Assembly (NCBI RefSeq): GCF_021729145.1 | Contig: NZ_JAJSLW010000001.1 | Location: 124,001 to 188,000, forward strand | DNA length: 64,000 nucleotides | DNA from: Membranihabitans maritimus | GTDB lineage: Bacteria > Bacteroidota > Bacteroidia > Chitinophagales > Saprospiraceae | Reading direction: 5' to 3' | In this document: one piece after another, positions 1 to 9,303 of the stretch | How the letters are laid out: the number at the start of each line of letters is the position of its first letter | How positions within the stretch are numbered: the stretch's first letter is position 1 | The notes under the pieces: generated by a model | What the model was told of the DNA's origin: nothing | The model's input: the letters and a program-made list of their open reading frames with translations, nothing else | The model's database searches: none | Program-made: the position numbers and the translations under genes

Positions 1-649
1 GGAAAACCTTAGGCATATACTGAAGATATTTTATAAAAAACCTATTGAATATTAATTCGCTTTATACATGGAAACCCCGCCACGAAGTGATCCTTAGGGT
101 AAAGACTTTCGGAAAACTATGCCGATTTTACATAAAAATATTTGATCCCCAATGTAATATCCCTGAGTAAAGATGATGAGAGTATTCACACTATATCATT
201 TTTAGCACTCCTCATAGCTATTTTCGATATATACCGAAAAGAAAATGCATATAAGGAATAGTAGCATGGTTCGCCAGTAGAATTTTATCCGGAAAATTCA
301 ACACAAGGAAAGGAAATGGCCAGAAATGATATTCCTTTACCCCATATATTAGATACTAACTAGAGAATATTGTCATCAAATTCTACACCTCCCGGTTGAT
401 ATAGCTAATTATTGAAAAATAATACCGGTTTTTAAAAAGATAATAATATCATATTTAAAAATAATACGGGATCTTTGAAAATACAGATATTCCGGGTAAG
501 AAAAGCGAAAGAAATCGGAATTTAATGAAATATGTAGTCATTTTTCTCCACCTCTGTATGAATTTCTTTGGTGCAGAATGTGAAGAAACAAGGCTCGTCT
601 CCCGGATCAATCGTCATGGTTATAGTCTTTAAATTTAAATAATGAATAC
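1..649. other. intergenic stretch, no gene seen
   Basis: This AT-rich stretch lies before the first gene. No open frame of useful length, RNA gene or repeat could be recognised on either strand. The promoter and leader of the downstream symporter operon probably lie here, but no clear TTG/TAnnTTTG pair was found close to the start codon. Confidence 0.5.
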
Positions 650-3079
650 GTGAAGCAAAGGTACCACATTCAATTTTTTTTAATTATCCTTTTATCTATA
701 CTATATAAATCGTCGGTATATGCCCAGGAAATTAATTTTGCAGGCTTTTTAAAAAACACGGTTGAATCCGACCAGGCCTTTTGGGTTAGGGTGCATGCTG
801 CCGAAGCTTTGATTACAAATAATTATTCTCTTAATTCGCAAGATATTTTTGCGAAAGAACTACAAGGAAATAGTTCGGAAAAAATTGGTGCTCTCAGGGT
901 ACTCTATAAGGGAAGTGCGCAGGATACTTTGAAAAAAGATAGTATTGCCCGTGAAATATTAAATGTTTTTACCACATCTGAAGATCATAGAACCCGATTA
1001 GTAGCACTGGAAACAATGGGAAAATTGGGACTTTTCTTTCCAAAAAATAAAGAAATATCAGAAATTGCCAGTCAGGGGAACGGAGGAATGCAAACCATGG
1101 CACAATGGGTAGTAGCAAATTCCGGGAAGGAGAAGGACGTTGAAGCTTTGTGTGATTTTTTATTCTCTAATGATACCACTCAATTCAGATACGCAGCCTA
1201 CGCATCAGGGTTTTTAAAGCCTTTGTCGAATCATCTGTTCAACCAATTGAAAAGGAAATACGAAGAACTTGAAGAGAACCATCCGTTCAGGGTGTATCTG
1301 GTAAGTGCATTATGGGTTCATTCCACTGAAATCGAAAAAAATGGATATTTGGATGATTTATTGTCCTATAGGAATGGAGAAAAATACGAACGATACGAAG
1401 TTTTTCAGGCCTTCTCAAAAAAGGGATATCCTGAAGTGCTAAAAACGGCTGAAGAGTCTTTTTCTGATGGAGATACTGATGTGAAGGTCAGTATTGCCCA
1501 AGCATACATTTCTAATGAAGAACTTACGCAAAGTCATGTCGGTTGGTTGGATTGGGTTATACTAATTGTATATGGCATCTTGCTATTGAGTATAGGTTGG
1601 ATTTATTCTTATCTACAGAAAAGTAAGGAAGATTATTTTTTAGGTGGTGGGAATGTGAATCCTTTGGTATCAGGTATTTCAATGTATGTGTCTTTTTTTA
1701 GTGCTATCACTTATCTTGCTACCGCAGGGGAAGTTATAAAAAATGGCCCATTGATTCCACTTATTACCATTGCGGCGGCTCCGGTGATTTTTATTTTGGG
1801 AAGTTATCTACTCATTCCATTTTTCATGAACCTCAAGATGATCAGTGCTTATGAAATATTGGAAAAACCCCTGGGGGTCAAAGTCCGTAAAACTGGATCT
1901 GTTATCTTTTTGATGACCCGAATTGTATGGATGGCGTTATTGATATTTTTAGCTTCCAAGGCAATGGTCGTCATGATGGGCTGGGGCAACAGCACGATCG
2001 TTATAATCTCAGTATTATTGGGAATTATAACCATTGTTTATACTACAATGGGTGGTTTAAAAGCTGTCCTTGCCACTGATGTATTACAATTTATCATTCT
2101 ATTGGTCGGAGCAGTTCTGACCATCGTGATGGTTGCTTTTCAGTTTGATGGGGTAGGTAGTATAATCCCCGATTCATGGTCTTCGAACTGGCAACAGGTA
2201 GAAGTATTCAATTTTAATCCTTATGTTAGGTTGTCGGTGTTTTTTGCTTTTATCAATGTAATTACGTGGTGGGTATGTACAACCGGTTCTGACCAAATGG
2301 CAATACAGCGGTTTTTATCTACTAAAGACTTAAAATCTGCCCGCAAATCATTTGCCGTTACACAAAGCGGTATGATTCTAATGACTTTTATTCTGATGTT
2401 AGTGGGTTTTTCAGTATTGAAATTTTATGAAGCCAAACCCAATTTACTCCCAGACGGGAAAGATATATTAGTGGATGCCGACTTTCTCTTTCCACATTTT
2501 ATTGCTCATCAATTTCCCATGGGTATGTCAGGGCTTGTGATTGCTGCCTTGTTTTCAGCATCTATGTCAAGTTTGAGTTCCGGGATCAATTCTACCAGTT
2601 CGGTCCTAACAATGGATATACTTCCACAGTTTTTGTCAACTAGAAGATCAAATAATGAAATCAAAAATATCAGGATCATAAGTGTAATCGTAGGAGTGGT
2701 AGTTGTTCTACTGAGTTTGTTAATTCCATTGGTACCCGGGAATATTATTGAAGTTACAGCCAAAACCAACGGGCTTTTTATTGCACCGTTGTTTAATTTG
2801 TTTTTTATGGCCCTTTTTATAAAAAACCCCAGACCGTTTAGTGTGATTTTCGGATCGTTATATGGTTTCTTAGCTGCATTTACCGTCGCATTCTGGGATG
2901 TTTTAACGGGAAATCCACCCTGGTCATTTTTGTGGATAGCTATTACTTCTTTGGTTGTCAGTATTCTGTCCAGTCTTCTCTTCAATAGAATATTACCTTC
3001 AAAAGTAGGAATGCAGAAGGGGATATTTTTGACAATGGTTTTAGCGTTGCCCTGGATTATATTTTTCATTGTTATTTAA
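650..3079 (+). CDS. sodium:solute symporter (SSS family) with N-terminal exported helical-repeat domain
   Basis: The 809-residue product starts with a signal peptide ending near SVYAQ (about residue 25). About 270 helical, HEAT-like residues follow, and then from about residue 295 a multi-spanning membrane domain typical of SSS transporters (SKEDYFLGGG, SFFSAITYLATAGE, SMSSLSSGINS). The membrane part presumably moves a solute with sodium; the exported solenoid may bind a partner or substrate. The start is GTG, because the nearby ATG at 642 runs straight into a stop and the signal peptide begins at the GTG. It heads an operon with an aldolase, two oxidoreductases and an SDR, so the solute is probably the substrate of those enzymes (inference). 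Plain SSS proteins are about 500 residues, so the N-terminal extension is notable. Confidence 0.9.
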   Translation: MKQRYHIQFFLIILLSILYKSSVYAQEINFAGFLKNTVESDQAFWVRVHAAEALITNNYSLNSQDIFAKELQGNSSEKIGALRVLYKGSAQDTLKKDSIAREILNVFTTSEDHRTRLVALETMGKLGLFFPKNKEISEIASQGNGGMQTMAQWVVANSGKEKDVEALCDFLFSNDTTQFRYAAYASGFLKPLSNHLFNQLKRKYEELEENHPFRVYLVSALWVHSTEIEKNGYLDDLLSYRNGEKYERYEVFQAFSKKGYPEVLKTAEESFSDGDTDVKVSIAQAYISNEELTQSHVGWLDWVILIVYGILLLSIGWIYSYLQKSKEDYFLGGGNVNPLVSGISMYVSFFSAITYLATAGEVIKNGPLIPLITIAAAPVIFILGSYLLIPFFMNLKMISAYEILEKPLGVKVRKTGSVIFLMTRIVWMALLIFLASKAMVVMMGWGNSTIVIISVLLGIITIVYTTMGGLKAVLATDVLQFIILLVGAVLTIVMVAFQFDGVGSIIPDSWSSNWQQVEVFNFNPYVRLSVFFAFINVITWWVCTTGSDQMAIQRFLSTKDLKSARKSFAVTQSGMILMTFILMLVGFSVLKFYEAKPNLLPDGKDILVDADFLFPHFIAHQFPMGMSGLVIAALFSASMSSLSSGINSTSSVLTMDILPQFLSTRRSNNEIKNIRIISVIVGVVVVLLSLLIPLVPGNIIEVTAKTNGLFIAPLFNLFFMALFIKNPRPFSVIFGSLYGFLAAFTVAFWDVLTGNPPWSFLWIAITSLVVSILSSLLFNRILPSKVGMQKGIFLTMVLALPWIIFFIVI

Positions 3080-3094
3080 CGAATTATAGATTAT

Positions 3095-3898
3095 ATGAGG
3101 AAAAGTAAAGTTTTAAAGAAATTAAGAAATAATGAATTTGTAAGTTGCTTCAAGGTAAACCTGGTTGACCCTCGAGTATCAGAAATCGTAGGCTTATCGG
3201 GTTTTGATTGTATTTGGGTTGACCAGGAACACATCGGGCAGGATTGGTCCGGATTAGCAGCTAATATTTGGGCCTCAAAATCCCAAAATACCGATATCAT
3301 GGTTCGCGTCGAACGCGGAGGTTATAATGATTATATAAAACCTCTCGAACTAGATGCAACCGGAATCATGGTACCTCATATCATGAGTGCAGAAGATGCG
3401 AGAAAGGTGATAAAAATGACAAGATTTCACCCACTGGGAAGACGGCCGTTGGATGGTGGAAATAACGATGCAGCATATACTATGATGGATTTCAATCAAT
3501 ATATCCTCGATTCCAATCGCGAGCGCTTCGTGGTTTTACAAATTGAGGACCCCGAACCACTTGATGAATTAGATGAAATAGCTTCATTGGACGGATTTGA
3601 TATGCTATTTTTCGGTCCCGGAGATTTTAGCCAGGGTATAGGAGCGATTGGACAATGGGATCATCCGGAAATTAAAGAAGCCCGGTTAAATGTAGTAAAA
3701 GCAGCCAAAGAGCATGGAAAATTTGCAGGAACGGTTGGTAGTCCTGAAAATTTACAGGAACTGAAATCTATGGGGTATAATTTTGTGAGTGTGGGTGCAG
3801 ACGTAATTGGTTTGGTTCAGTATTGCAAAAAAATGCTGGCAGCATTTGGTGAAGATGCCTCCGAAACGGGGTCAGGTAGTTATTTTGAAACAACTTAG
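3095..3898 (+). CDS. HpcH/HpaI family aldolase
   Basis: This is a 267-residue class II aldolase of the HpcH/HpaI (2-keto-3-deoxy acid) family, of normal length. Visible family features are the IWVDQEH block with the likely catalytic His46, the metal ligands Glu151 (in IEDPE) and Asp177 (in FFGPGDFS), and a GIMVPH strand. Such enzymes reversibly split 2-keto-3-deoxy or related hydroxy-keto acids into pyruvate and an aldehyde in the cytoplasm. The gene starts 15 bp after the symporter gene and ends 4 bp before the aldo/keto reductase, so the three are probably co-transcribed. The exact substrate cannot be read from sequence. Confidence 0.9.
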   Translation: MRKSKVLKKLRNNEFVSCFKVNLVDPRVSEIVGLSGFDCIWVDQEHIGQDWSGLAANIWASKSQNTDIMVRVERGGYNDYIKPLELDATGIMVPHIMSAEDARKVIKMTRFHPLGRRPLDGGNNDAAYTMMDFNQYILDSNRERFVVLQIEDPEPLDELDEIASLDGFDMLFFGPGDFSQGIGAIGQWDHPEIKEARLNVVKAAKEHGKFAGTVGSPENLQELKSMGYNFVSVGADVIGLVQYCKKMLAAFGEDASETGSGSYFETT

Positions 3899-3902
3899 AT
3901 CC

Positions 3903-4847
3903 ATGAAAAAACGGAAACTGGGAAATACCGGGTTCAAAATTTCTGAAATAGCATTTGGAGGTGTAGGCATCGGTATGCCTTATGCTGGCCAGAAAATGCC
4001 CGAAGAGTTGGATTCAATTCATTTATTGGAAAAAGCCCTGGATGGAGGAATTAATTTTTACGATACAGCAAGGATGTACGGGAGAAGTGAAGAAATGTTG
4101 GGGAAGGCATTTAAGGATAAACGGGAGAAAGTGGTTATCAATACCAAGTGTGTTCATTTCCTAGATCAAGATGGAAAAATACCCGCCAAAAGAGAACTCG
4201 TGAAGATAATACATAAATCATTGGAAAACAGCCTGAAAGCTCTCCAAACAGATTATATAGATGTCTATATGCTACACCAATCCTCTTTAGATATTTTGAA
4301 GAATGAAGATATTATTGACATCTTTTCACACCTTAAAAATAAGGGTACAATCAGGGCTATTGGTGCTTCCACTTACCTTCCGGAGGAAACTGATTATTGT
4401 ATCAATAGTGGAGTATGGGATGTTGTTCAGGTCCCCTTTAATCTCATGGATCAAAGACAACAGGTACTTTTTAAAGCAGCGGTTGACAACGGTGTCGGCT
4501 TGATCGTGCGTTCTGTCCTTTTTAGAGGAATGTTAACAGGAAGGTCTTTAAATTATCACAAGGAATTGGAGAAGGTTAAAGAACATATTCAACGTTTTAA
4601 TTCATTGATCGGACAGGACATACCTGACATGATAACATTAGCTACGAAATTTGTACTCTCTTATCCACCTGTTAGCTCAGTACTGATAGGTATGGATCAA
4701 ATGAAGCATTTGGACAAAGCCTTGCAAATTGCCGACGGGAAATACTATCCTCAAACTCTATTGGGAATATTAGAAGGAATGGCATTTCCGGAACCTGAAT
4801 TTTTGAATTTACCTCAATGGGATAGGAAAGGCTGGTTAAAAAATTAA
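3903..4847 (+). CDS. aldo/keto reductase
   Basis: This is a 314-residue (beta/alpha)8 NADPH-dependent oxidoreductase. The AKR tetrad is visible as Asp54 and Tyr59 (YDTARMYG), Lys82 (INTK) and His125 (MLHQ). An in-frame ATG at 3807 would lengthen the protein by 32 residues, but that stretch lies inside the aldolase gene and has no family character. The protein proper begins MKKRKLGNTG at 3903, 5 bp after the aldolase stop. In this operon it could oxidise or reduce a sugar or sugar lactone, like the fucose/galactose dehydrogenase branch of the family, but this is inference. Confidence 0.9.
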   Translation: MKKRKLGNTGFKISEIAFGGVGIGMPYAGQKMPEELDSIHLLEKALDGGINFYDTARMYGRSEEMLGKAFKDKREKVVINTKCVHFLDQDGKIPAKRELVKIIHKSLENSLKALQTDYIDVYMLHQSSLDILKNEDIIDIFSHLKNKGTIRAIGASTYLPEETDYCINSGVWDVVQVPFNLMDQRQQVLFKAAVDNGVGLIVRSVLFRGMLTGRSLNYHKELEKVKEHIQRFNSLIGQDIPDMITLATKFVLSYPPVSSVLIGMDQMKHLDKALQIADGKYYPQTLLGILEGMAFPEPEFLNLPQWDRKGWLKN

Positions 4848-4854
4848 AATTAAT

Positions 4855-5769
4855 ATGATAAAATTAGGTATAATAGGAATGAGTACGGGAAATGCCCACC
4901 CATATTCGTGGTCTTCGATAATAAATGGGGCATATAATGGTAAAGAAATAGACCGCATTGGATATCCTGGTGTCACGGATTATCTGAACAGGAACAAAAG
5001 TGACCTTGGCATTGGAGGAGCCAAAGTGACCCATGTTTGGGCACAAGATCCTTCCATTTCCCAAAGCATAGCAGCTTCTTCGGATATTGACTATATAGCG
5101 GATGAATTGCATGATATGATAGGGAAAGTGGATGCAGTCATTCTGGGTAGAGATGATCCGGAGAATCACAGGGAAATGGCAGAGCCATTTATTAAAAACA
5201 ATGTTCCCATTTTCATAGACAAACCGCTTGCTTCCAATCGTGAGGACTTGAATTATTTCAAAAATGAGATAGAAAAAGGAAAGTTTATTTTTTCTTGTTC
5301 TTCAATGCGCTATGCCAAAGAAACTCTTATTGCAAAGGACTCAATTGATTCCCTTGGTGAAATTCAACTTGTGTCTGCTACTGGAAAAAAGGATTGGATC
5401 AAATACGGAGTACACATGATGGAGGCCGTGTTTGCTGTTTTAGATGATCCATTACCCCGTTCAGTGTGGTCAGTAGGAGAAAAAAACAAGGAGGTAGTGT
5501 ATGTAGAATTCGAAAATGGGATAGTGGCAACTTTCCATCTATTTATGGACATTTCCTCTACTTTTCAGGTAAATATTTTCGGCAAAAATGACTTTAATCA
5601 CTATATAATTGGTGATAGCTATTCGATGTTTCGATCGAATTTAGAGGTTTTTATCAAATCTCTCAAAAAAGGGAAATCCCTTTTAGCCTTTGATAAGACT
5701 TACAATATCATTAATACACTAATAGGCGCTGTAGAAAGTCAAAAATCAAGTCAAAAAATCAAATTATAA
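4855..5769 (+). CDS. Gfo/Idh/MocA-like oxidoreductase
   Basis: The 304-residue product resembles NAD(P)-dependent Gfo/Idh/MocA dehydrogenases: an N-terminal Rossmann-like half, the substrate-side IFIDKPLA block (the family EKP motif with Asp for Glu), then an alpha/beta domain. The usual GxGxxG is replaced by a GIIGMSTGN stretch, so cofactor binding may be altered. It starts 7 bp after the aldo/keto reductase and ends 4 bp before the SDR gene. The likely role is oxidation of a sugar or cyclitol intermediate in the same pathway; the substrate is unknown. Confidence 0.8.
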   Translation: MIKLGIIGMSTGNAHPYSWSSIINGAYNGKEIDRIGYPGVTDYLNRNKSDLGIGGAKVTHVWAQDPSISQSIAASSDIDYIADELHDMIGKVDAVILGRDDPENHREMAEPFIKNNVPIFIDKPLASNREDLNYFKNEIEKGKFIFSCSSMRYAKETLIAKDSIDSLGEIQLVSATGKKDWIKYGVHMMEAVFAVLDDPLPRSVWSVGEKNKEVVYVEFENGIVATFHLFMDISSTFQVNIFGKNDFNHYIIGDSYSMFRSNLEVFIKSLKKGKSLLAFDKTYNIINTLIGAVESQKSSQKIKL

Positions 5770-5773
5770 GGGT

Positions 5774-6553
5774 ATGAATGTACTGGAATCGTTTAAATTA
5801 AATGGAAAAATTGCCCTGGTAACCGGGGGTGCGGGTATTTTGGGGAAATCTATTGTGGAAGCTCTGGCCGAAGCTGGGGCAACAGTTATTTCTGCTTCAA
5901 GGAGTGCAACTTCAGGAGACTCGCTGGTAAAGGAATTTAGAGAAAAGGGTTACACTATTCATTGTATGACCTACGACCAGTCGAAACACGAGTCTATCCT
6001 GGGACTTAAAAGGGATATAAAAGCAGCTTTTGGCAGGTTGGACATATTTGTGAATAATGCGGTTGCCCGCCCGATGAAAAGTTATGACGGTTCTATTAGC
6101 GAGCTAGAATTGTCTATGAAAGTTAATGGGACAGGAAATATAGATATATTAAGGGAGATGGCTAATCTGATGGAATCCCAGAATAATGGCGGAAGTATAA
6201 TTAATATAAGTTCAATGATGGGCATGTTTGGTCCTGATTTATCCAATTATGAGGGTACGAAAATGGGGACCCCGCCACCCGATTACTTTTTTCACAAAGG
6301 AGGAATGATCAATCTTTCCAATTATTTTGCAAAGATCCTGGCCGGTAAAAATATTAGGGTAAATACCATATCACCAGGTGGAATTTTCAACAACCAACCC
6401 GAGCGGTTCCTTGAAAACTATTGTAAGAAAGTACCTTTAGGGAGGTTGGCCAATGGTTCGGACATCAAGGGATTAATTGTACTTTTAGCTTCAGATGCAG
6501 GAAATTATATTAACGGTGAAAATATTCTCTTGGACGGAGGGCTGCTAGCATAA
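5774..6553 (+). CDS. short-chain dehydrogenase/reductase
   Basis: A 259-residue classical SDR. The cofactor motif TGGAGILG is near residue 17, NNA is in the middle, INISS carries the catalytic serine, and the YxxxK pair is Tyr171/Lys175 after a short insertion rich in Pro. The C-terminal NTISPGG and ILLDGG blocks are typical of sugar-acid and gluconate 5-dehydrogenase-like members. It is the last gene of the plus-strand operon and converges on the AraC gene. Its probable role is NAD(P)-linked oxidation or reduction of a carbohydrate intermediate. Confidence 0.88.
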   Translation: MNVLESFKLNGKIALVTGGAGILGKSIVEALAEAGATVISASRSATSGDSLVKEFREKGYTIHCMTYDQSKHESILGLKRDIKAAFGRLDIFVNNAVARPMKSYDGSISELELSMKVNGTGNIDILREMANLMESQNNGGSIINISSMMGMFGPDLSNYEGTKMGTPPPDYFFHKGGMINLSNYFAKILAGKNIRVNTISPGGIFNNQPERFLENYCKKVPLGRLANGSDIKGLIVLLASDAGNYINGENILLDGGLLA

Positions 6554-6584
6554 AGAAAATCCAATAAAATATTTGCAGGCATTT

Positions 6585-7460
6585 TTACAATCCCTCCACC
6601 TCAATTTTTTTTCTGTAGGTACTGGGATTCATACCTTTGTATTTTTTGAACTGTCGATTGAAGTTAGCAAGACTGTTAAATCCGCATTGATAGGCTATTT
6701 GAGCAATGGTACGATCTGTTTCAGACATAATTACACAAGCTTGTCCAATACGGATAGAGTTAACATATTCTACAAAAGTCATTCGAAATCTTTCTTTGAA
6801 AAAATTACATAAAGCCGTAATACTCATATTGGCTACATCAGAAACTTCCTGTAAGGTGATTTTATTTTCAAAGTTCTGCATTATATACTCCATAATAACT
6901 TTAAATCGGTCAGATGGTCCTGTCGCCTGGTTGTTTAAAAAAGCCGGACTGGCAAGAACTTCATAATCTGTAGTTTTTACAAGCCTGTCAAAGATTTCAA
7001 AGAGGGTTTTTAATCGGGCAATACCATTAATATGAAGCATTTCCTTCATCAGGTTATTAATCTCTTTACGAATCTTTCCTTTTATAGCGATTCCTCTTCC
7101 TGAAAGGCGCATCAATTTTTCCATGGATTCTAATTCAGGAATATCCGTTAAGTTGGCTCCCAAAAAATCACTTTTAAAATGAATTACGACAGCATCTGCT
7201 TCCTCTTTTGCTGTACCTTCGAAGAATTCTGGATCGTTAACCCAGACATGTGGAAGATTAGATCCCATGAATACAAGGTCGTCCCGATCAAAAAATCCAA
7301 TATGGTCCCCTACCATTCTCCTCCCCCTGCTACTGGTTACCTGGACCAGTTCGAAATGCTCATGGTAATGCCACGGTGCTGGAAAAAATTGTCCTTTTTC
7401 ACGAAAAACTATAAAAGATTCATGAATTTTCTGCGGTAAATTATATTCAACTGCTTTCAC
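6585..7460 (-). CDS. AraC family transcriptional regulator
   Basis: The 291-residue protein has an N-terminal cupin-like ligand domain (WHYHEHFELVQV near residue 30) and a C-terminal pair of helix-turn-helix motifs: ITLQEVSDVANMS, then TIAQIAYQCGFNSLANFNRQFKK with the PSTYRK tail. Such proteins activate or repress catabolic genes in response to a sugar-like ligand. It sits end to end with the symporter-aldolase operon and downstream of RidA on the same strand, so either set could be its target. The sequence does not show which. Confidence 0.9.
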   Translation of the reverse strand: MKAVEYNLPQKIHESFIVFREKGQFFPAPWHYHEHFELVQVTSSRGRRMVGDHIGFFDRDDLVFMGSNLPHVWVNDPEFFEGTAKEEADAVVIHFKSDFLGANLTDIPELESMEKLMRLSGRGIAIKGKIRKEINNLMKEMLHINGIARLKTLFEIFDRLVKTTDYEVLASPAFLNNQATGPSDRFKVIMEYIMQNFENKITLQEVSDVANMSITALCNFFKERFRMTFVEYVNSIRIGQACVIMSETDRTIAQIAYQCGFNSLANFNRQFKKYKGMNPSTYRKKIEVEGL

Positions 7461-7545
7461 TTAACTAGTCTTTTAATGGGTTATAAAATAACAATTTGAA
7501 AGCAAAAAATACTACCTACTAAAATAGACTTTCGCACGGAATATA

Positions 7546-7578
7546 AAGAAGGCCATAATATTCAATTACGACCTTCTT
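7546..7578. terminator. hairpin between ridA-like gene and araC-like gene
   Basis: Arms AAGAAGGCCATAAT and ATTACGACCTTCTT pair with two mismatches around a five-base loop, just past the RidA stop. AT-rich sequence lies on both sides but there is no long U-tract. It could end the long minus-strand transcript. Its termination strength is uncertain. Confidence 0.5.
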
Positions 7579-7585
7579 ATTTATT

Positions 7586-7966
7586 TTATCCAACTTTTGC
7601 TATGCAATCAATTTCTACTTTCAAGTTTTCTGCCAAAACAGATTGAACTGTGGTCCTGGCAGGACGAACACCCGAAAAATAGGATGCGTATATCTCATTG
7701 TACCTGTTAAAGTCATTGATATCGGCTAAATGCACTGTACACTTTACAACTTTATCCAAAGAGGAACCTGCTGATTCCAATATGGCTTTCAGGTTTTGCA
7801 TGGTCCGATGTGTCTCTTCCTCAATTGTTCCCAATTCAAATTTGGAACTTTTAAAATCAACGGAAGCTTGCCCGCTGACATATACCATACCGTCAATAAC
7901 GACTCCATCAGAGTACGCTCCTGTTACGAATCCTTCTGCTCTATCCGGATGAACTACTTTTTCCAT
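7586..7966 (-). CDS. RidA family (YjgF/YER057c/UK114) protein
   Basis: A protein of about 126 residues with the RidA fold pattern: VYVSGQASVD, then QNLKAILESAGSSLDKVVKCTV, then RPARTTVQ with the arginine that holds the substrate carboxylate, and a final EIDCIAKV strand. RidA proteins hydrolyse reactive enamines/imines formed from amino acids, and some subfamilies act in amine or nucleobase breakdown. A start nine codons further up at 7993 is possible, but MEKVVHP at 7966 fits the family length. It ends the large minus-strand catabolic series and has its own apparent promoter, so it may also be expressed separately. Confidence 0.88.
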   Translation of the reverse strand: MEKVVHPDRAEGFVTGAYSDGVVIDGMVYVSGQASVDFKSSKFELGTIEEETHRTMQNLKAILESAGSSLDKVVKCTVHLADINDFNRYNEIYASYFSGVRPARTTVQSVLAENLKVEIDCIAKVG

Positions 7967-8003
7967 AAATTCTAATTTTATATTTACAATCAAATGTTTG
8001 TTT

Positions 8004-8031
8004 CAAATGTAACAGTTGTTTACGCAAACAA
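8004..8031 (-). promoter_or_regulatory. Bacteroidota-type promoter upstream of ridA-like gene
   Basis: On the minus strand, TTG (8029-8031) is followed after 17 bp by TACATTTG (8004-8011). This matches the TTG-N17-23-TAnnTTTG pattern of Bacteroidota sigma-A promoters. The element lies about 38 bp before the RidA start and overlaps a perfect palindrome. Confidence 0.6.
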
Positions 8032-8032
8032 C
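8015..8032. promoter_or_regulatory. LacI-like palindromic operator
   Basis: GTTGTTT, ACGC, AAACAAC: perfect 7-bp arms around a central ACGC. They sit between and over the -33 and -7 elements of the RidA promoter, an ideal place for a repressor. The shape resembles LacI/GalR-type operators (TTTACG-type half sites). No LacI-family gene is in the window. Confidence 0.5.
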
Positions 8033-8174
8033 TTATATTTTTATTCAGATATTATATACTATTATTCAATAAAAGGTAATTAATTTTAAATATCCCCTAA
8101 AACTTCTCAACTAGTATCACTATGAATTTTCTAAGTATAGGATAAAGGATTCAAGTTAATTCCCAATATTGGGG

Positions 8175-9287
8175 TTACCCCCAGGCATTTTTTATGGCTC
8201 TAAGCCAGTTACCGTGCATTATTTTCATTATATCTTCTTTGGTATACCCCCTATTTCCAAGAAGTTCCGGTATTTTTTGTAAATCTGCAATGGTCTCAAG
8301 ATCATATGGGCTTTGCTCTTTACCGAACATTCCGTCCAGGTCACTCCCCATTGCAATGTGATTTGTATTACCCGCTATTTGACAAATATGATCCCAGTGA
8401 TCTATTATCTTTTCTAAAGGAGCACCGTCTTTTACCGGGTCCGATTTCCCCCTTATCCATCCGGGAACTATCATCCAAACATCAAGGGAAGCCCCTATCA
8501 CTGCGTCCCGTTCGATAAGAATCTTTATTTGATCATCCGTTAATTGGCGTTGATGGTCTGCCAGAGACCTGCAATTGTGATGACTAGCCCATACCGGCCC
8601 CGTATATATATCCATTGCCTGGTAGAAGCTTTTGTCAGTAAGGTGTGTAACATCGAGGATCATGCCGAGCCTGTCCATCTTTTTTAATAATGCTATCCCT
8701 TTGTCACCGAGCGGTTCGGTCATTCCTGTACCATTGGCATATCTTCCGGGCCCATAATGAGCAGGCCCAAGTGCCCTAAGTCCGTATTCCCATGCAACAT
8801 CAAGATTCTCAAGTGTAACTAATGAATCTGCTCCCTCCAGGCTAAGAATATATCCGATCGGTTTTTCCAAATCGGAAATATTGAAGTCATTCCAAAGGCT
8901 CAGGTGTTTATCTAAATCATCAAGATTTTTAATTTGCTTCATTTCACCGGAACTTTCCATTGCTTTATACCAGGCAAGTTGTCCCTGGGATTGGGCCCAT
9001 GCTTGTTCAGGAGAATGCCACCCGGGCAAATCACTTCCCTCTTCAACATAACGTGCAATTTGTGTAGCAACCACGATTCCTATTCTACCTTCCCTCAGAG
9101 CAGGTAACGAAACGACCCCTTTTTCCCGGTCCATTTTGTCAGTCAGGCCCATTTCTCTGGCCCTTATTTTATCTATTGGCTGAGTTAGATCCCGGTTATA
9201 TTCCAATGCATTCATCGATAAATCGAGGTGTGCATCAATAATTAATGGTCGTTGGATTGAGTTAAATGATCCTTTTTGTTCTGACAT
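8175..9287 (-). CDS. membrane (renal) dipeptidase-like, peptidase M19
   Basis: The 370-residue protein carries the binuclear zinc site of M19 enzymes: IIDAHLDL near the N-terminus (HxD), the bridging Glu in SLEGADSL, His in DVTHL and WASHHNCRSL, and GSDLDGMF near the C-terminus. It has no signal peptide, so it is probably cytoplasmic. M19 enzymes cleave dipeptides, often with D-amino acids or modified residues, and some act on other amide bonds. It lies 16 bp downstream of the 3-hydroxyacyl-CoA dehydrogenase gene. Its presence with RidA points to a nitrogen-containing substrate (inference). Confidence 0.9.
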   Translation of the reverse strand: MSEQKGSFNSIQRPLIIDAHLDLSMNALEYNRDLTQPIDKIRAREMGLTDKMDREKGVVSLPALREGRIGIVVATQIARYVEEGSDLPGWHSPEQAWAQSQGQLAWYKAMESSGEMKQIKNLDDLDKHLSLWNDFNISDLEKPIGYILSLEGADSLVTLENLDVAWEYGLRALGPAHYGPGRYANGTGMTEPLGDKGIALLKKMDRLGMILDVTHLTDKSFYQAMDIYTGPVWASHHNCRSLADHQRQLTDDQIKILIERDAVIGASLDVWMIVPGWIRGKSDPVKDGAPLEKIIDHWDHICQIAGNTNHIAMGSDLDGMFGKEQSPYDLETIADLQKIPELLGNRGYTKEDIMKIMHGNWLRAIKNAWG

Positions 9288-9303
9288 TTAAATGATTTAA
9301 ATT

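Noticed and set aside
2509-3069. 186-codon minus-strand frame inside the symporter gene
   Set aside because: It is antisense to a well-supported membrane gene and its translation is rich in Ile/Thr/Asn without domain features.
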